Shown: positions 9,182-16,482 of the stretch, one piece after another
Numbering within the stretch: position 1 is the first letter of the stretch
How the letters are laid out: each line of letters starts with the position of its first letter
Made by a program: the position numbers and the translations under genes
The notes under the pieces: generated by a model
Seen by the model: only the letters and a program-made list of their open reading frames with translations
The model's database searches: none
Told to the model about the DNA's origin: nothing
From: an uncultured Acetatifactor sp.
Lineage (GTDB): Bacteria; Bacillota; Clostridia; Lachnospirales; Lachnospiraceae
DNA: 64,000 bases
Assembly (NCBI GenBank): GCA_910583845.1
Contig: CAJUAB010000013.1
Location: forward strand, 70,740 to 134,739
Reading direction: 5' to 3'

Positions 9182-9730
9182 ATGACAGCAGAAAAACAGT
9201 TACAACAGAATGCGGGCGTCGTCGAGAGATTGCCCTGGAAAAATGAGATGAGCATGGAGTTTGACGCCGTATCTCTGAACGAGAGCTTTGCCAGAGTGGC
9301 AGTGGCCGCTTTCGTGGCGCATCTGAATCCTACTCTGGACGAGGTGGCGGATATCAAAACCGCTGTGTCCGAGGCGGTGACCAACGCGATTATCCATGGT
9401 TATGACAATGTGTACGGTTATGGGAAACACGGCAACAGTCAGCCTGCGTATCTGATCATCCATCCCGGGAAAGTGCAGCTGCGCTGCCGTCTGGAGAAGG
9501 ATGTGCTGCAAATAGAGGTGGAGGACCGCGGCAAGGGGATCGCGGATGTGGAGCAGGCCATGGAGCCCCTGTATACCACCAAGCCGGAGTACGACCGTTC
9601 GGGCATGGGATTCGCGTTCATGGAGGCTTTTATGGATGAACTGGAGGTACATAGCAAACCCGGGCAGGGCACGCTGGTGCGTATGGTGAAAAAGCTGGGC
9701 ACCTATCCTCTGATCGAGGAGGGGAACTGA
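9182..9730 (+). CDS. spoIIAB: Anti-sigma F factor SpoIIAB (serine kinase)
   Basis: A 182-residue GHKL-fold kinase that holds sigma F inactive and phosphorylates SpoIIAA. Visible motifs are the N box EAVTNAIIHGYDN, the G1 box DRGKGI and the G2 region SGMGFAFMEAFMD. ATG 9182 is chosen for its GAGGAGCAGG ribosome site. This adds about 20 residues before the usual N-terminus (MSMEFDAVSLNESFARVAVAAF), so an internal ATG at 9245 is an alternative. It stands between spoIIAA and sigF, but an unusual 175-base gap follows instead of the short spacing usual before sigF. Confidence 0.93.
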   Translation: MTAEKQLQQNAGVVERLPWKNEMSMEFDAVSLNESFARVAVAAFVAHLNPTLDEVADIKTAVSEAVTNAIIHGYDNVYGYGKHGNSQPAYLIIHPGKVQLRCRLEKDVLQIEVEDRGKGIADVEQAMEPLYTTKPEYDRSGMGFAFMEAFMDELEVHSKPGQGTLVRMVKKLGTYPLIEEGN

Positions 9731-9905
9731 GAGTGGATGGTCAAAGCGGCTGGGGAGGTATGGATTTTATAGGTGATTGCGAAGCCCTGCCCGCGAGTGA
9801 CCATCCTTTGTTTCCAGAAAGCGAGTTATGCAATCACCTTAACAGGAAAGGGGAATCACAGGTATAGCGCCGCGGACAGCTTACGCGGCATGTGGGAAGG
9901 AATGT
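9731..9905 (+). promoter_or_regulatory. Structured leader between spoIIAB and sigF
   Basis: Two perfect inverted repeats interlock here. GGATGGTCA (9735-9743) pairs with TGACCATCC (9798-9806), and AGGTGATTGC (9771-9780) pairs with GCAATCACCT (9830-9839). The order A-B-A'-B' allows either a pseudoknot or two mutually exclusive helices. No open frame of note was seen. It sits 66 bases before the sigF start. Confidence 0.45.
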
Positions 9906-10661
9906 ATGGAAGATGTGTCAGTGCTGATTGCAAAATCACAGGCAGGTGATAAAGCGGCGAGAGAAGTACTGATAGAGAAAAATCTGGGGTTGGTGCGCAC
10001 GATTGTCCGGCGCTTTCTGGGAAGAGGCGTGGAGCCGGAGGACCTGTTTCAGATCGGAACCATCGGGCTTATGAAGGCGGTGGACAAGTTTGATCTGTCC
10101 TATGACGTGAAATTTTCCACCTATGCGGTGCCCATGATCACCGGAGAGATCAAGCGGTTCCTGCGGGACGACGGGCCGGTGAAGGTGTCCAGGACGTTGA
10201 AGGAACGCGCGCTTAAGGTTAAAATGGCCAGGGCCAGGCTCCAGGGAGAGCTGGGCAGGGAGCCGGGGATCAATGAGATTGCCCGGGAGACGGGGATCGA
10301 ACCGGAGGACATTATCATGGCCATGGAGTCGGAGACCCGAGTGGAGTCCATCTATGCGTCGGTATATCAGGACGACGGAAGCGAGGTCTATCTGGTGGAC
10401 AAGGTCGCGGCGGGGACCGGCGGCTGCGGCAGCGTCAGCGCGGGCAGTCAGGACCCGGAGAAGGAGAGCCTGCTGAATCACCTGCTGCTCCAGCAGCTTC
10501 TGTCCACATTGCAGGAGCAGGAGAGACAACTGATCGTGCTGCGCTACTATCGTAACCACACCCAGACGGAAGTGGCGTCCATCATGGGCATCAGCCAGGT
10601 GCAGGTGAGCCGCCTGGAAAAGAAGATTTTGCTGCATATGCGGCAGCTGGCGGTGGAGTGA
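9906..10661 (+). CDS. sigF: RNA polymerase sigma-F factor (SpoIIAC)
   Basis: A 251-residue sporulation sigma factor that directs early forespore transcription. Region 2 is seen as DLFQIGTIGLMKAVDKFDLSY, followed by region 3 (RTLKERALKVKMARARLQGEL) and a region 4 helix-turn-helix (TQTEVASIMGISQVQVSRLEK). Between regions 3 and 4 is a Gly/Ser-rich linker (VAAGTGGCGSVSAGSQDPEK) longer than in B. subtilis. Synteny with spoIIAA and spoIIAB supports sigma F rather than sigma G. The likely ribosome site is GGAAGGA just before ATG 9906. Confidence 0.93.
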   Translation: MEDVSVLIAKSQAGDKAAREVLIEKNLGLVRTIVRRFLGRGVEPEDLFQIGTIGLMKAVDKFDLSYDVKFSTYAVPMITGEIKRFLRDDGPVKVSRTLKERALKVKMARARLQGELGREPGINEIARETGIEPEDIIMAMESETRVESIYASVYQDDGSEVYLVDKVAAGTGGCGSVSAGSQDPEKESLLNHLLLQQLLSTLQEQERQLIVLRYYRNHTQTEVASIMGISQVQVSRLEKKILLHMRQLAVE

Positions 10662-10749
10662 ACGATCCTTAAAAAATCATAAATTTTATGTATTCTCTCT
10701 TCCCAACGCACATAAATTCGATTATAGTAGAAAAGTACGGAGAACAATA

Positions 10750-10778
10750 TTGAAACTTTCGACGGCATTGACTATAGT
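10750..10778 (+). promoter_or_regulatory. Sigma-A type promoter of the GH25 gene
   Basis: TTGAAA at 10750-10755 and TATAGT at 10773-10778, spacer 17. The predicted start near 10785 makes the ATG at 10788 unlikely and supports ATG 10809. Confidence 0.55.
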
Positions 10779-10808
10779 TCGGATTGCATGGAAAGATGGG
10801 AGTACAAA

Positions 10809-11993
10809 ATGAGCGAAGAGAACAAGACGGATAAGCGGGATGGCAGGACACTGAGTTCCTATGACGAGGAGAACAGGCAGCGGAGGAAGCGTCTGCGGAG
10901 AAAGGCTACCCTCTCCTATGTGGTGGGTATAGTGATGGCTTTCGGCGGGCTGTTTCTGGTCACGCTGCTGGCGATTATGGTATATTCCTGGATTGATTCC
11001 AAAACGGGTGAGTCGGAGCGGATGCTGCAGGAGGCCATAGGCAGCGCCCAGATGGCCCAGGGAAATATCTACACCCAGGAGGAGCTGGACCAGAAGGTGG
11101 CGGAGGCTGTGGCCCAGGCCCAGGCGGAGAACGAACAGACGCTGGAGACTGCGCTCCACAATCAGGAGGAGGAGATTCTGGGGGAGATCCGGGTGCAGCT
11201 GGCGGAAGGCCAGTCCGCGCTGGAGACGCTGCGCCCCCTGTACCCTGACGATGTGGTGCTGGTCAGCGGCGGCAAATATCATTTTGTGCCCATCCAGAGG
11301 GAACTGGCGCAGCATGGCTATCTGCAGGAGAATCTGCAGGTCCTGGAAAACGGCCGCTTCCAGTATCTGGAGAACGGGCAGGTGGTGTCCCATATGGGGA
11401 TTGACGTCTCCAAGTATCAGGGCAGCATAGACTGGGAAAAGGTGGCGGCGGACGGCGTGGAATTTGTCTTTCTGCGGCTGGGCCTGCGGGGCTACGAGAG
11501 CGGCAAACTGGTGGAGGACGAGACGTTCCAGGCCAATATCCAGGGGGCGCTGGCCCATGGCATCAAGGTAGGTGTCTATTTCTTCTCCCAGGCCGTCACG
11601 GAGGCAGAGGCTGTGGAGGAAGCCAACTTTGTGCTGGAGCGCATCGCTCCCTATCAGATCGACTGCCCCGTGGTGTTTGATGTGGAGAAGGTGGGCAGCA
11701 GTACGGCGCGGATGAACCAGCTGACTCCTCAGGAGCGCACCAATGTGACCATCGCGTTTCTGGATACCATCGAGGCCGCGGGCTATAAGTCCATGTTCTA
11801 TCACAACATGGAGACGGCTCTGCTGCTGCTGGAGCTGGAGCGGCTGGAGAACTATGACAAGTGGTTCGCCTATTACGGAGAGGATCTCTATTACCCGTAT
11901 GCCTACGGTGTATGGCAGTACTCGGAGAAGGGAAGCGTCAACGGGATCAAAGGGGAAGTGGATATGAATATCGCGTTCAGGATGTGGGACTGA
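10809..11993 (+). CDS. Membrane-anchored GH25 lysozyme-like muramidase
   Basis: A 394-residue protein. A short basic cytoplasmic tail precedes one membrane segment at residues ~35-60 (LSYVVGIVMAFGGLFLVTLLAI... region), then a long charged coiled stretch and a C-terminal GH25 domain from about residue 197 (MGIDVSKYQGSIDWEKV). The catalytic pair is Asp199 at the start of the domain and the FDVE motif, with Asp291 and Glu293. The domain would cleave peptidoglycan outside the membrane. GGGAG lies six bases before ATG 10809. Its position between sigF and spoVAA suggests, but does not prove, a role in sporulation or germination. A terminator follows at 12092. Confidence 0.85.
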   Translation: MSEENKTDKRDGRTLSSYDEENRQRRKRLRRKATLSYVVGIVMAFGGLFLVTLLAIMVYSWIDSKTGESERMLQEAIGSAQMAQGNIYTQEELDQKVAEAVAQAQAENEQTLETALHNQEEEILGEIRVQLAEGQSALETLRPLYPDDVVLVSGGKYHFVPIQRELAQHGYLQENLQVLENGRFQYLENGQVVSHMGIDVSKYQGSIDWEKVAADGVEFVFLRLGLRGYESGKLVEDETFQANIQGALAHGIKVGVYFFSQAVTEAEAVEEANFVLERIAPYQIDCPVVFDVEKVGSSTARMNQLTPQERTNVTIAFLDTIEAAGYKSMFYHNMETALLLLELERLENYDKWFAYYGEDLYYPYAYGVWQYSEKGSVNGIKGEVDMNIAFRMWD

Positions 11994-12091
11994 GGAAAGC
12001 GGTTGATTTTTTCTGATTTCAGCGTATTCCAGCCGATTTGGGACGCGGCCCTTGAGAAATCTATACAGAACGATTGAGAGATCGGAACCGT

Positions 12092-12124
12092 CGGAGGAGC
12101 CTGTGGGCTTCTCCGTTTTTTTTG
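12092..12124 (+). terminator. Terminator after the GH25 gene
   Basis: Ten-base stem CGGAGGAGCC with GGCTTCTCCG (12092-12101 and 12106-12115, one G-U), loop TGTG, then eight T. Confidence 0.85.
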
Positions 12125-12216
12125 TGTCGGTCAAATGATGTATTTGCATAACTTTCAGAAGATCTGGAAACGAATAATCAATATGAAAAGAAAAAAGAGA
12201 TAGCGGATGGCATCAG

Positions 12217-12326
12217 AGCGTGTCTGAAAAGTCATTCCCGGCTGTACGTTCATTTTGCGCGATATCCGCGCAAATTTTCAACAAACGGTGACGCACATCT
12301 GTCAGAAGGCGGTTTTCAGACACGCT
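12217..12326. repeat. Palindrome-ended element with CAGACACGCT ends
   Basis: AGCGTGTCTGAAAA at 12217-12230 and its exact reverse complement TTTTCAGACACGCT at 12313-12326 bound an ~82-base core with no ORF. The same end sequence recurs at 22176 and 48622. It resembles a small MITE or REP-like element. It lies in the 285-base spacer before spoVAA, which holds no other gene. Confidence 0.5.
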
Positions 12327-12408
12327 TCGGGAATTTCACATAATGTCCTGCGGAAATGGAAAGCGAAATTTCAGTGCCGTTATCGGAATCGCCGGAGGAA
12401 GAAATGCT

Positions 12409-13095
12409 ATGGCAAACGTAACTGTATATCTGAAATGCGACCGGAATGTGGAATGTCAGGGCGGGGACGTTTTTCTGAAAGATATTGCCACCCTGCAATG
12501 CACGGACCAGCAGGTGCTGGCCAAATGTAAGGCCATCAAGGTGCATCATTTCACGGACAGCGACCAGACCCAGGGAGGAAAAAGCAGCGGCAGCGGAAAG
12601 AGGCCGTGGGCAGGCGGGGGAGGCCAGCGGCGCGCGGTGGTCAGCGTGCTGAAAATAATCTCTCAGATGGAGGAAGCCTGTCCGGGGATTACCGTCCAGT
12701 CAGTGGGGGAGACGGACGTGGTGCTGGAACGGGTATCCGTACCCGGGCGCAAGGGGGCGAAACTCTGGGCAAAGGTGGCGCTGGTGTGTCTGGTCAGCTT
12801 TTTTGGAACCGGCTTTACCATCATGGCTTTTCACAATGATGTGGGAATCAACGAGGTTTTTACGGAGATCTACAGAATTGCCATGGGCAGGGAGCCGGGG
12901 GGGCTGAATGTGCTGGAAGTGGCCTACAGTCTGGGACTGGCGCTGGGCATCATTGTATTTTTCAACCATATCGGCGGCAGGCGGATCACCAAGGACCCCA
13001 CTCCTATAGAAGTGTCCATGCGCAACTATGAGGAGGATGTGAACAAGGCGCTGGTGGACACCGCGGGCCGGGAAGGTAAGGAGGTGGATGCCTGA
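12409..13095 (+). CDS. spoVAA: Stage V sporulation protein AA
   Basis: A 228-residue protein, a component of the SpoVA channel that moves dipicolinic acid into the spore. The N-terminal half (ANVTVYLKCDRNVECQGGDVFLKDIATLQC) is soluble; the C-terminal half has two membrane segments (LWAKVALVCLVSFFGTGFTI and a second near VAYSLGLALGIIVFF) and the typical HNDVGINEVFTEIY stretch. A Gly/Ser/Lys-rich insert (GGKSSGSGKRPWAGGGG) follows the soluble part. ATG 12409 has GGAGGAAG upstream. The gene overlaps spoVAB by one base (TGATG). A sigma-G promoter would be expected but none was confidently seen. Confidence 0.85.
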   Translation: MANVTVYLKCDRNVECQGGDVFLKDIATLQCTDQQVLAKCKAIKVHHFTDSDQTQGGKSSGSGKRPWAGGGGQRRAVVSVLKIISQMEEACPGITVQSVGETDVVLERVSVPGRKGAKLWAKVALVCLVSFFGTGFTIMAFHNDVGINEVFTEIYRIAMGREPGGLNVLEVAYSLGLALGIIVFFNHIGGRRITKDPTPIEVSMRNYEEDVNKALVDTAGREGKEVDA

Positions 13096-13586
13096 TGCAG
13101 GGAATCATGTGGTGCCTGCTGGCCCTGGCGGGATTCAGCTTCGGCCTGCTGGCGGCGGCGGGGGTGTTTACGGTGCTCAGCGCCGTGGGGCTGGTCCCCC
13201 GCTTCGCGGGGAAAACCCACTCCGCGAAGGAAATCTGGCTCTATGAGGATATGGTGATGGTGGGAACTATCGTGGGGTGTATTTTCAGTATTTTCAGCCG
13301 CTATCTCCGGATCGGCGCATGGCTGGAGAGCCGTCTGCCGGGACTCGGCTGGCTGTGGGAGGCGCTGGGCCAGGGATTTTTGGGTATTTCCGGACTGTTT
13401 TACGGCATGTTTGTGGGCTGCCTGGCCCTGGCCATCGCGGAGATGCTGGACAGCATTCCCATATTTACAAGGCGCATTTCCTTCCGCCACGGGCTGGGCT
13501 GCGCCGTGCTGGCCATGGCGGTGGGCAAGCTCTGCGGTTCCCTGTTTTATTTCTGGCAGGAGCTGCACAGAGTGACAGGCGGTTGA
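13095..13586 (+). CDS. spoVAB: Stage V sporulation protein AB
   Basis: A 163-residue integral membrane protein with four to five hydrophobic segments (WCLLALAGFSFGLLAAAGVFTVL near the start, FLGISGLFYGMFVGCLALAIAEML later). The sequences VPRFAGKTHSAKEIWLYE and DSIPIFTRRISFRHGLG are typical of SpoVAB. Its start overlaps the spoVAA stop, so translation is probably coupled. Its exact role in the SpoVA complex is not settled; loss affects dipicolinate uptake in B. subtilis. Confidence 0.87.
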   Translation: MQGIMWCLLALAGFSFGLLAAAGVFTVLSAVGLVPRFAGKTHSAKEIWLYEDMVMVGTIVGCIFSIFSRYLRIGAWLESRLPGLGWLWEALGQGFLGISGLFYGMFVGCLALAIAEMLDSIPIFTRRISFRHGLGCAVLAMAVGKLCGSLFYFWQELHRVTGG

Positions 13587-13647
13587 GGGAAGCTGAAGGG
13601 GGCTGGGAATGCAGGAAGGGAACTTTGATTACAGAAAGGAAAAAGGT

Positions 13648-14103
13648 ATGAATGATAAGCAAAAACAGGATTATGAAAAATATGTGAAGCAGGTGACTCC
13701 CACGCACAATCTGGGACTACAGATGCTCAAAGCGTTTATCACAGGCGGCATGATCTGCTGCGTCGGACAATTTATTCTGAACTACTGTGAAAAGCTGAAT
13801 CTGGACAAGCAGACCGCAGGCAGCTGGTGCTCTCTGATCCTGGTACTGTGTTCCGTGGTGCTCACAGGATTTAACCTGTACCCCAAGATTGTGAAATGGG
13901 GCGGCGCAGGGGCGCTGGTGCCCATCACGGGTTTTGCCAATTCCGTGGCGGCGCCTGCCATCGAGTACAAGAAGGAAGGCCAGGTCTTCGGCGTGGGCTG
14001 TAAAATCTTTACCATCGCCGGGCCGGTGATCCTCTTCGGCATCTTTACCAGTTGGGTGCTGGGGCTTGGGTACTGGATTGGGAAATGTTTTGGGGTCTTT
14101 TAA
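13648..14103 (+). CDS. spoVAC: Stage V sporulation protein AC
   Basis: A 151-residue membrane protein, in B. subtilis a mechanosensitive channel of the dipicolinic acid machinery. The N-terminus QDYEKYVKQVTPTHNLG and the central VAAPAIEYKKEGQVFGVG and KIFTIAGPVILFG are characteristic. ATG 13648 follows AGAAAGGAAAAAGG. In most spore formers spoVAD and spoVAE follow at once; here an A+T-rich island follows and they lie 21 kb away. The last ~80 bases (13975-14056) are repeated at 20453-20534, beyond the island, so the 3' end of this gene is a recombination boundary. Confidence 0.92.
   Translation: MNDKQKQDYEKYVKQVTPTHNLGLQMLKAFITGGMICCVGQFILNYCEKLNLDKQTAGSWCSLILVLCSVVLTGFNLYPKIVKWGGAGALVPITGFANSVAAPAIEYKKEGQVFGVGCKIFTIAGPVILFGIFTSWVLGLGYWIGKCFGVF
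13975..14056 (+). repeat. 82-bp direct repeat, left copy (end of spoVAC)
   Basis: This part of spoVAC recurs at 20453-20534 with 76 of 82 bases the same by my alignment; five of the six differences fall in a 10-base patch near the end. The two copies bracket the A+T-rich island. Confidence 0.85.
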
Positions 14104-14184
14104 GGAAAGACGTAAAAAACAAAGGAATATAGTTTGAATTAAGGGCGGGTTGGCGAATGAAATGATTTGTCAGCCTGCTTTTTA

Positions 14185-14213
14185 TTGTACTTTTAGCTTT
14201 TTTCGCTTATAAT
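14185..14213 (+). promoter_or_regulatory. Promoter of the island defence operon
   Basis: TTGTAC at 14185-14190 and a perfect TATAAT at 14208-14213 with a 17-base spacer, in the 193-base gap before the first island gene. Transcription would start near 14220. Confidence 0.65.
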
Positions 14214-14296
14214 ATGAATATATAAATGTAGATTAGGATTGAAGTGGTTATGGATATAATAAATACTAATGTGGCGGCGTAGAAGGGGGACGATCC

Positions 14297-15847
14297 GTGA
14301 GTGTGCTAATGAATGCAGAAGTAGATAAATTATCAGTCATGTATGAGGGGGATAGGAATAGAGATGCCACAGATAAGATCAGGGGATTTTTGTTTCAGGA
14401 TTATGTCACGATTATGTGTCTCCTTCAAAATCAAGTAAAGTATGTCTGTTCAGAATATCTTGAGGATGTAGATGTAATTTTTGAGGATGGTACATTTGAG
14501 TTTATTCAGGTAAAGTATTATCCGAAAACATATCCAAATATGAAGGATATTTTAACAGATCTTTATTATCAATATCTCCGTCTTCAGATGCTTCGGAGTA
14601 CTTTGAAAGCAAAACCGAGCCTTTATATTCATAGAGATTCAGAGGTTGGGAAACCGACGCTTGATGAAATGAAAACGTATATCGGACTTGGAAATGCGCT
14701 TCCCAAGTCAGCAGCTTATCCGGATGCAGCAGGTTCAACTGCCTGGCTGAAGGCAGAAGTTTATACGACGAATAAGAAAGAGTTACAAAAGAAAAATCTT
14801 TTTGCTGGCATGGCCTCGGAGGACTCTCTGAAAGAGTTTGTTTCAAAATATGATATCTTCCTCCAAGCGGATATCAATCAGTATGAAGAGAAATTGATGG
14901 AAGCATTGGCCGAGGCTTATCCGAATCCAGATAAGGACGGAGATAATGAGCACTGGCAGTTCATATTGCTGGGGCTCGCAATTTCGTATATACAGCGACG
15001 TTATACATTAGTTAATCCTGTTTTTGAACAGCTGCGAGTGGATAAAAAAGAATTTGATCAATATATGACAGAATCTGTCAAGACGAAGACGGAACAGACA
15101 ATTGCAAGTTATTTGGCGGGCATCGTTTGTGAGGAATATGGGGAGATTATAAATAGTAATGATCTCTCAGATATACAGACACGCATGTTGAACATGATTT
15201 ACCAGAATACGATGCGATGGATAAATGAAATTGGTAAGACCGTGGATGGTCAATATCAGTTATTGAATACATATAGCACGGATGATATCAGCAAGATTGC
15301 TGGCTACAGAGGAACTTCTGTAGATGGTAGACTGCTCTACGTTGCTGAATGCAAACAGGGTTTTCTTGTTTTTCTGGAGTATTTGTGGAAGATCATGCTG
15401 AACATCTGTCAGAAGAAAGTGAATAATGAAACAGGCATTTCTGCTCACTTGGAAATGTTTAATCCGTTGCATTATGTGGATTCCTCAGTGACTGACTATG
15501 TTTGTTTGAATTTCCCGGAAGATAAATACGTAAACCATAGCGTGATTCTACCTCGTGTAGGCGGAAATTTTAATAGAGTAAAGCGAAAGATTGTGGAACG
15601 CATGGTGAATATATCACCAAAACCTGAGAAATGGTTCTTTGAGAATAGTAAACTTATGAGGGGAAAAAATTATTATAACTATAGTACGGCAAACGTAAAT
15701 GAGAACCCTACGGTTGCAGATCTGGGACGAGATAGTTTTTATATTGAGTGTATGAATTGTATTGGAATTGATGAGAATGAGTGGGGTAAACAAGAAGATT
15801 GCAACAATTGCATTTTTTCTTTGAAATGTGTGGAAGAGGAGACGTAG
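14297..15847 (+). CDS. Cap4-like (DUF4297-type) nuclease of a Lamassu/ABC-3C system
   Basis: A 516-residue protein. The N-terminus fits the DUF4297/Cap4 PD-(D/E)xK nuclease pattern: RGFLFQDYVTIMCLL (residues 29-43), an acidic strand YLEDVDVIF (54-62) and FEFIQVKYYP (67-76), in which Q71-V-K73 is the catalytic strand. The long remainder is helical with no known motif and ends in a Cys cluster (C485, C488, C502, C505, C511) that could bind zinc. GTG 14297 follows AAGGGGG; ATG 14309 is possible. It is followed by a small protein and an SMC-like ATPase, the order LmuA-LmuC-LmuB (also DdmABC). It would be the DNA-cutting effector. Confidence 0.65.
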   Translation: MSVLMNAEVDKLSVMYEGDRNRDATDKIRGFLFQDYVTIMCLLQNQVKYVCSEYLEDVDVIFEDGTFEFIQVKYYPKTYPNMKDILTDLYYQYLRLQMLRSTLKAKPSLYIHRDSEVGKPTLDEMKTYIGLGNALPKSAAYPDAAGSTAWLKAEVYTTNKKELQKKNLFAGMASEDSLKEFVSKYDIFLQADINQYEEKLMEALAEAYPNPDKDGDNEHWQFILLGLAISYIQRRYTLVNPVFEQLRVDKKEFDQYMTESVKTKTEQTIASYLAGIVCEEYGEIINSNDLSDIQTRMLNMIYQNTMRWINEIGKTVDGQYQLLNTYSTDDISKIAGYRGTSVDGRLLYVAECKQGFLVFLEYLWKIMLNICQKKVNNETGISAHLEMFNPLHYVDSSVTDYVCLNFPEDKYVNHSVILPRVGGNFNRVKRKIVERMVNISPKPEKWFFENSKLMRGKNYYNYSTANVNENPTVADLGRDSFYIECMNCIGIDENEWGKQEDCNNCIFSLKCVEEET

Positions 15848-15849
15848 TT

Positions 15850-16482
15850 ATGATTTTACAGGAGGAGTTTAAAAAAAACGGCTACAAAGATATCCTTGTC
15901 GGGGATGTAGCTTGTGAATATAAAATAAATCTGGAGGATATTTTTGATTTAGATCATAAACCGGAAACGTTATTAAGTATTTTTATCAGCGATCAAAAAG
16001 ATGAATTATTTTTCCTTCTGGATGGGGATTTGGAGAAAATAGATTCTCTATGTGATTACTGGGATGAGCGAATTCGTGTGTTTACGATTATTAATGGAAA
16101 ATCAGAAGCGATTCATAATCTAATGTATAATATTGTGCAGTTGATTGTTTATTCCGAAGGAATTCCAGATAGGAGCCAAGAGAGTAATTTGCTAATATCA
16201 AGAAAAATCATCCTTAAGGGCGATATGAAAAATAAGGATAGGATTGTAATTGATGATGGCGAGGCGATTGAATTGCCGTTTCATATGATTCCCACAGATG
16301 CAATTGAACCGGATGGGGAGCAAATGAAACGATTGAGTCAGTTGTTGCCGGAGGATGAGGGGCTTTTGGCACTTATGGAAAAGAAACGAAAAAGGGTGAG
16401 CAGGAATAAAAAAGATAATATACTGGATAAGTCTTTTGGAGAGCAGGATTACGAGAAGATTAAGGGGTGGCTGAAAAGATGA
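15850..16482 (+). CDS. Middle component of the Lamassu/ABC-3C operon (LmuC-like)
   Basis: A 210-residue soluble protein starting at ATG 15850, two bases after the nuclease stop, with GAGGAG upstream. It has no membrane segment, no Cys pair and no catalytic motif I recognise. A mixed alpha/beta N-terminal half (LSIFISDQKDELFFLLDGD, RVFTIINGKSEAIHNLMYN) precedes a basic linker (KKRKRVSRNKKDN). Its size and its place between the nuclease and the SMC ATPase match the small accessory subunit (LmuC/DdmB, or ABC-3C middle component), thought to bridge nuclease and ATPase. The family call rests on position more than on sequence. Confidence 0.55.
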   Translation: MILQEEFKKNGYKDILVGDVACEYKINLEDIFDLDHKPETLLSIFISDQKDELFFLLDGDLEKIDSLCDYWDERIRVFTIINGKSEAIHNLMYNIVQLIVYSEGIPDRSQESNLLISRKIILKGDMKNKDRIVIDDGEAIELPFHMIPTDAIEPDGEQMKRLSQLLPEDEGLLALMEKKRKRVSRNKKDNILDKSFGEQDYEKIKGWLKR

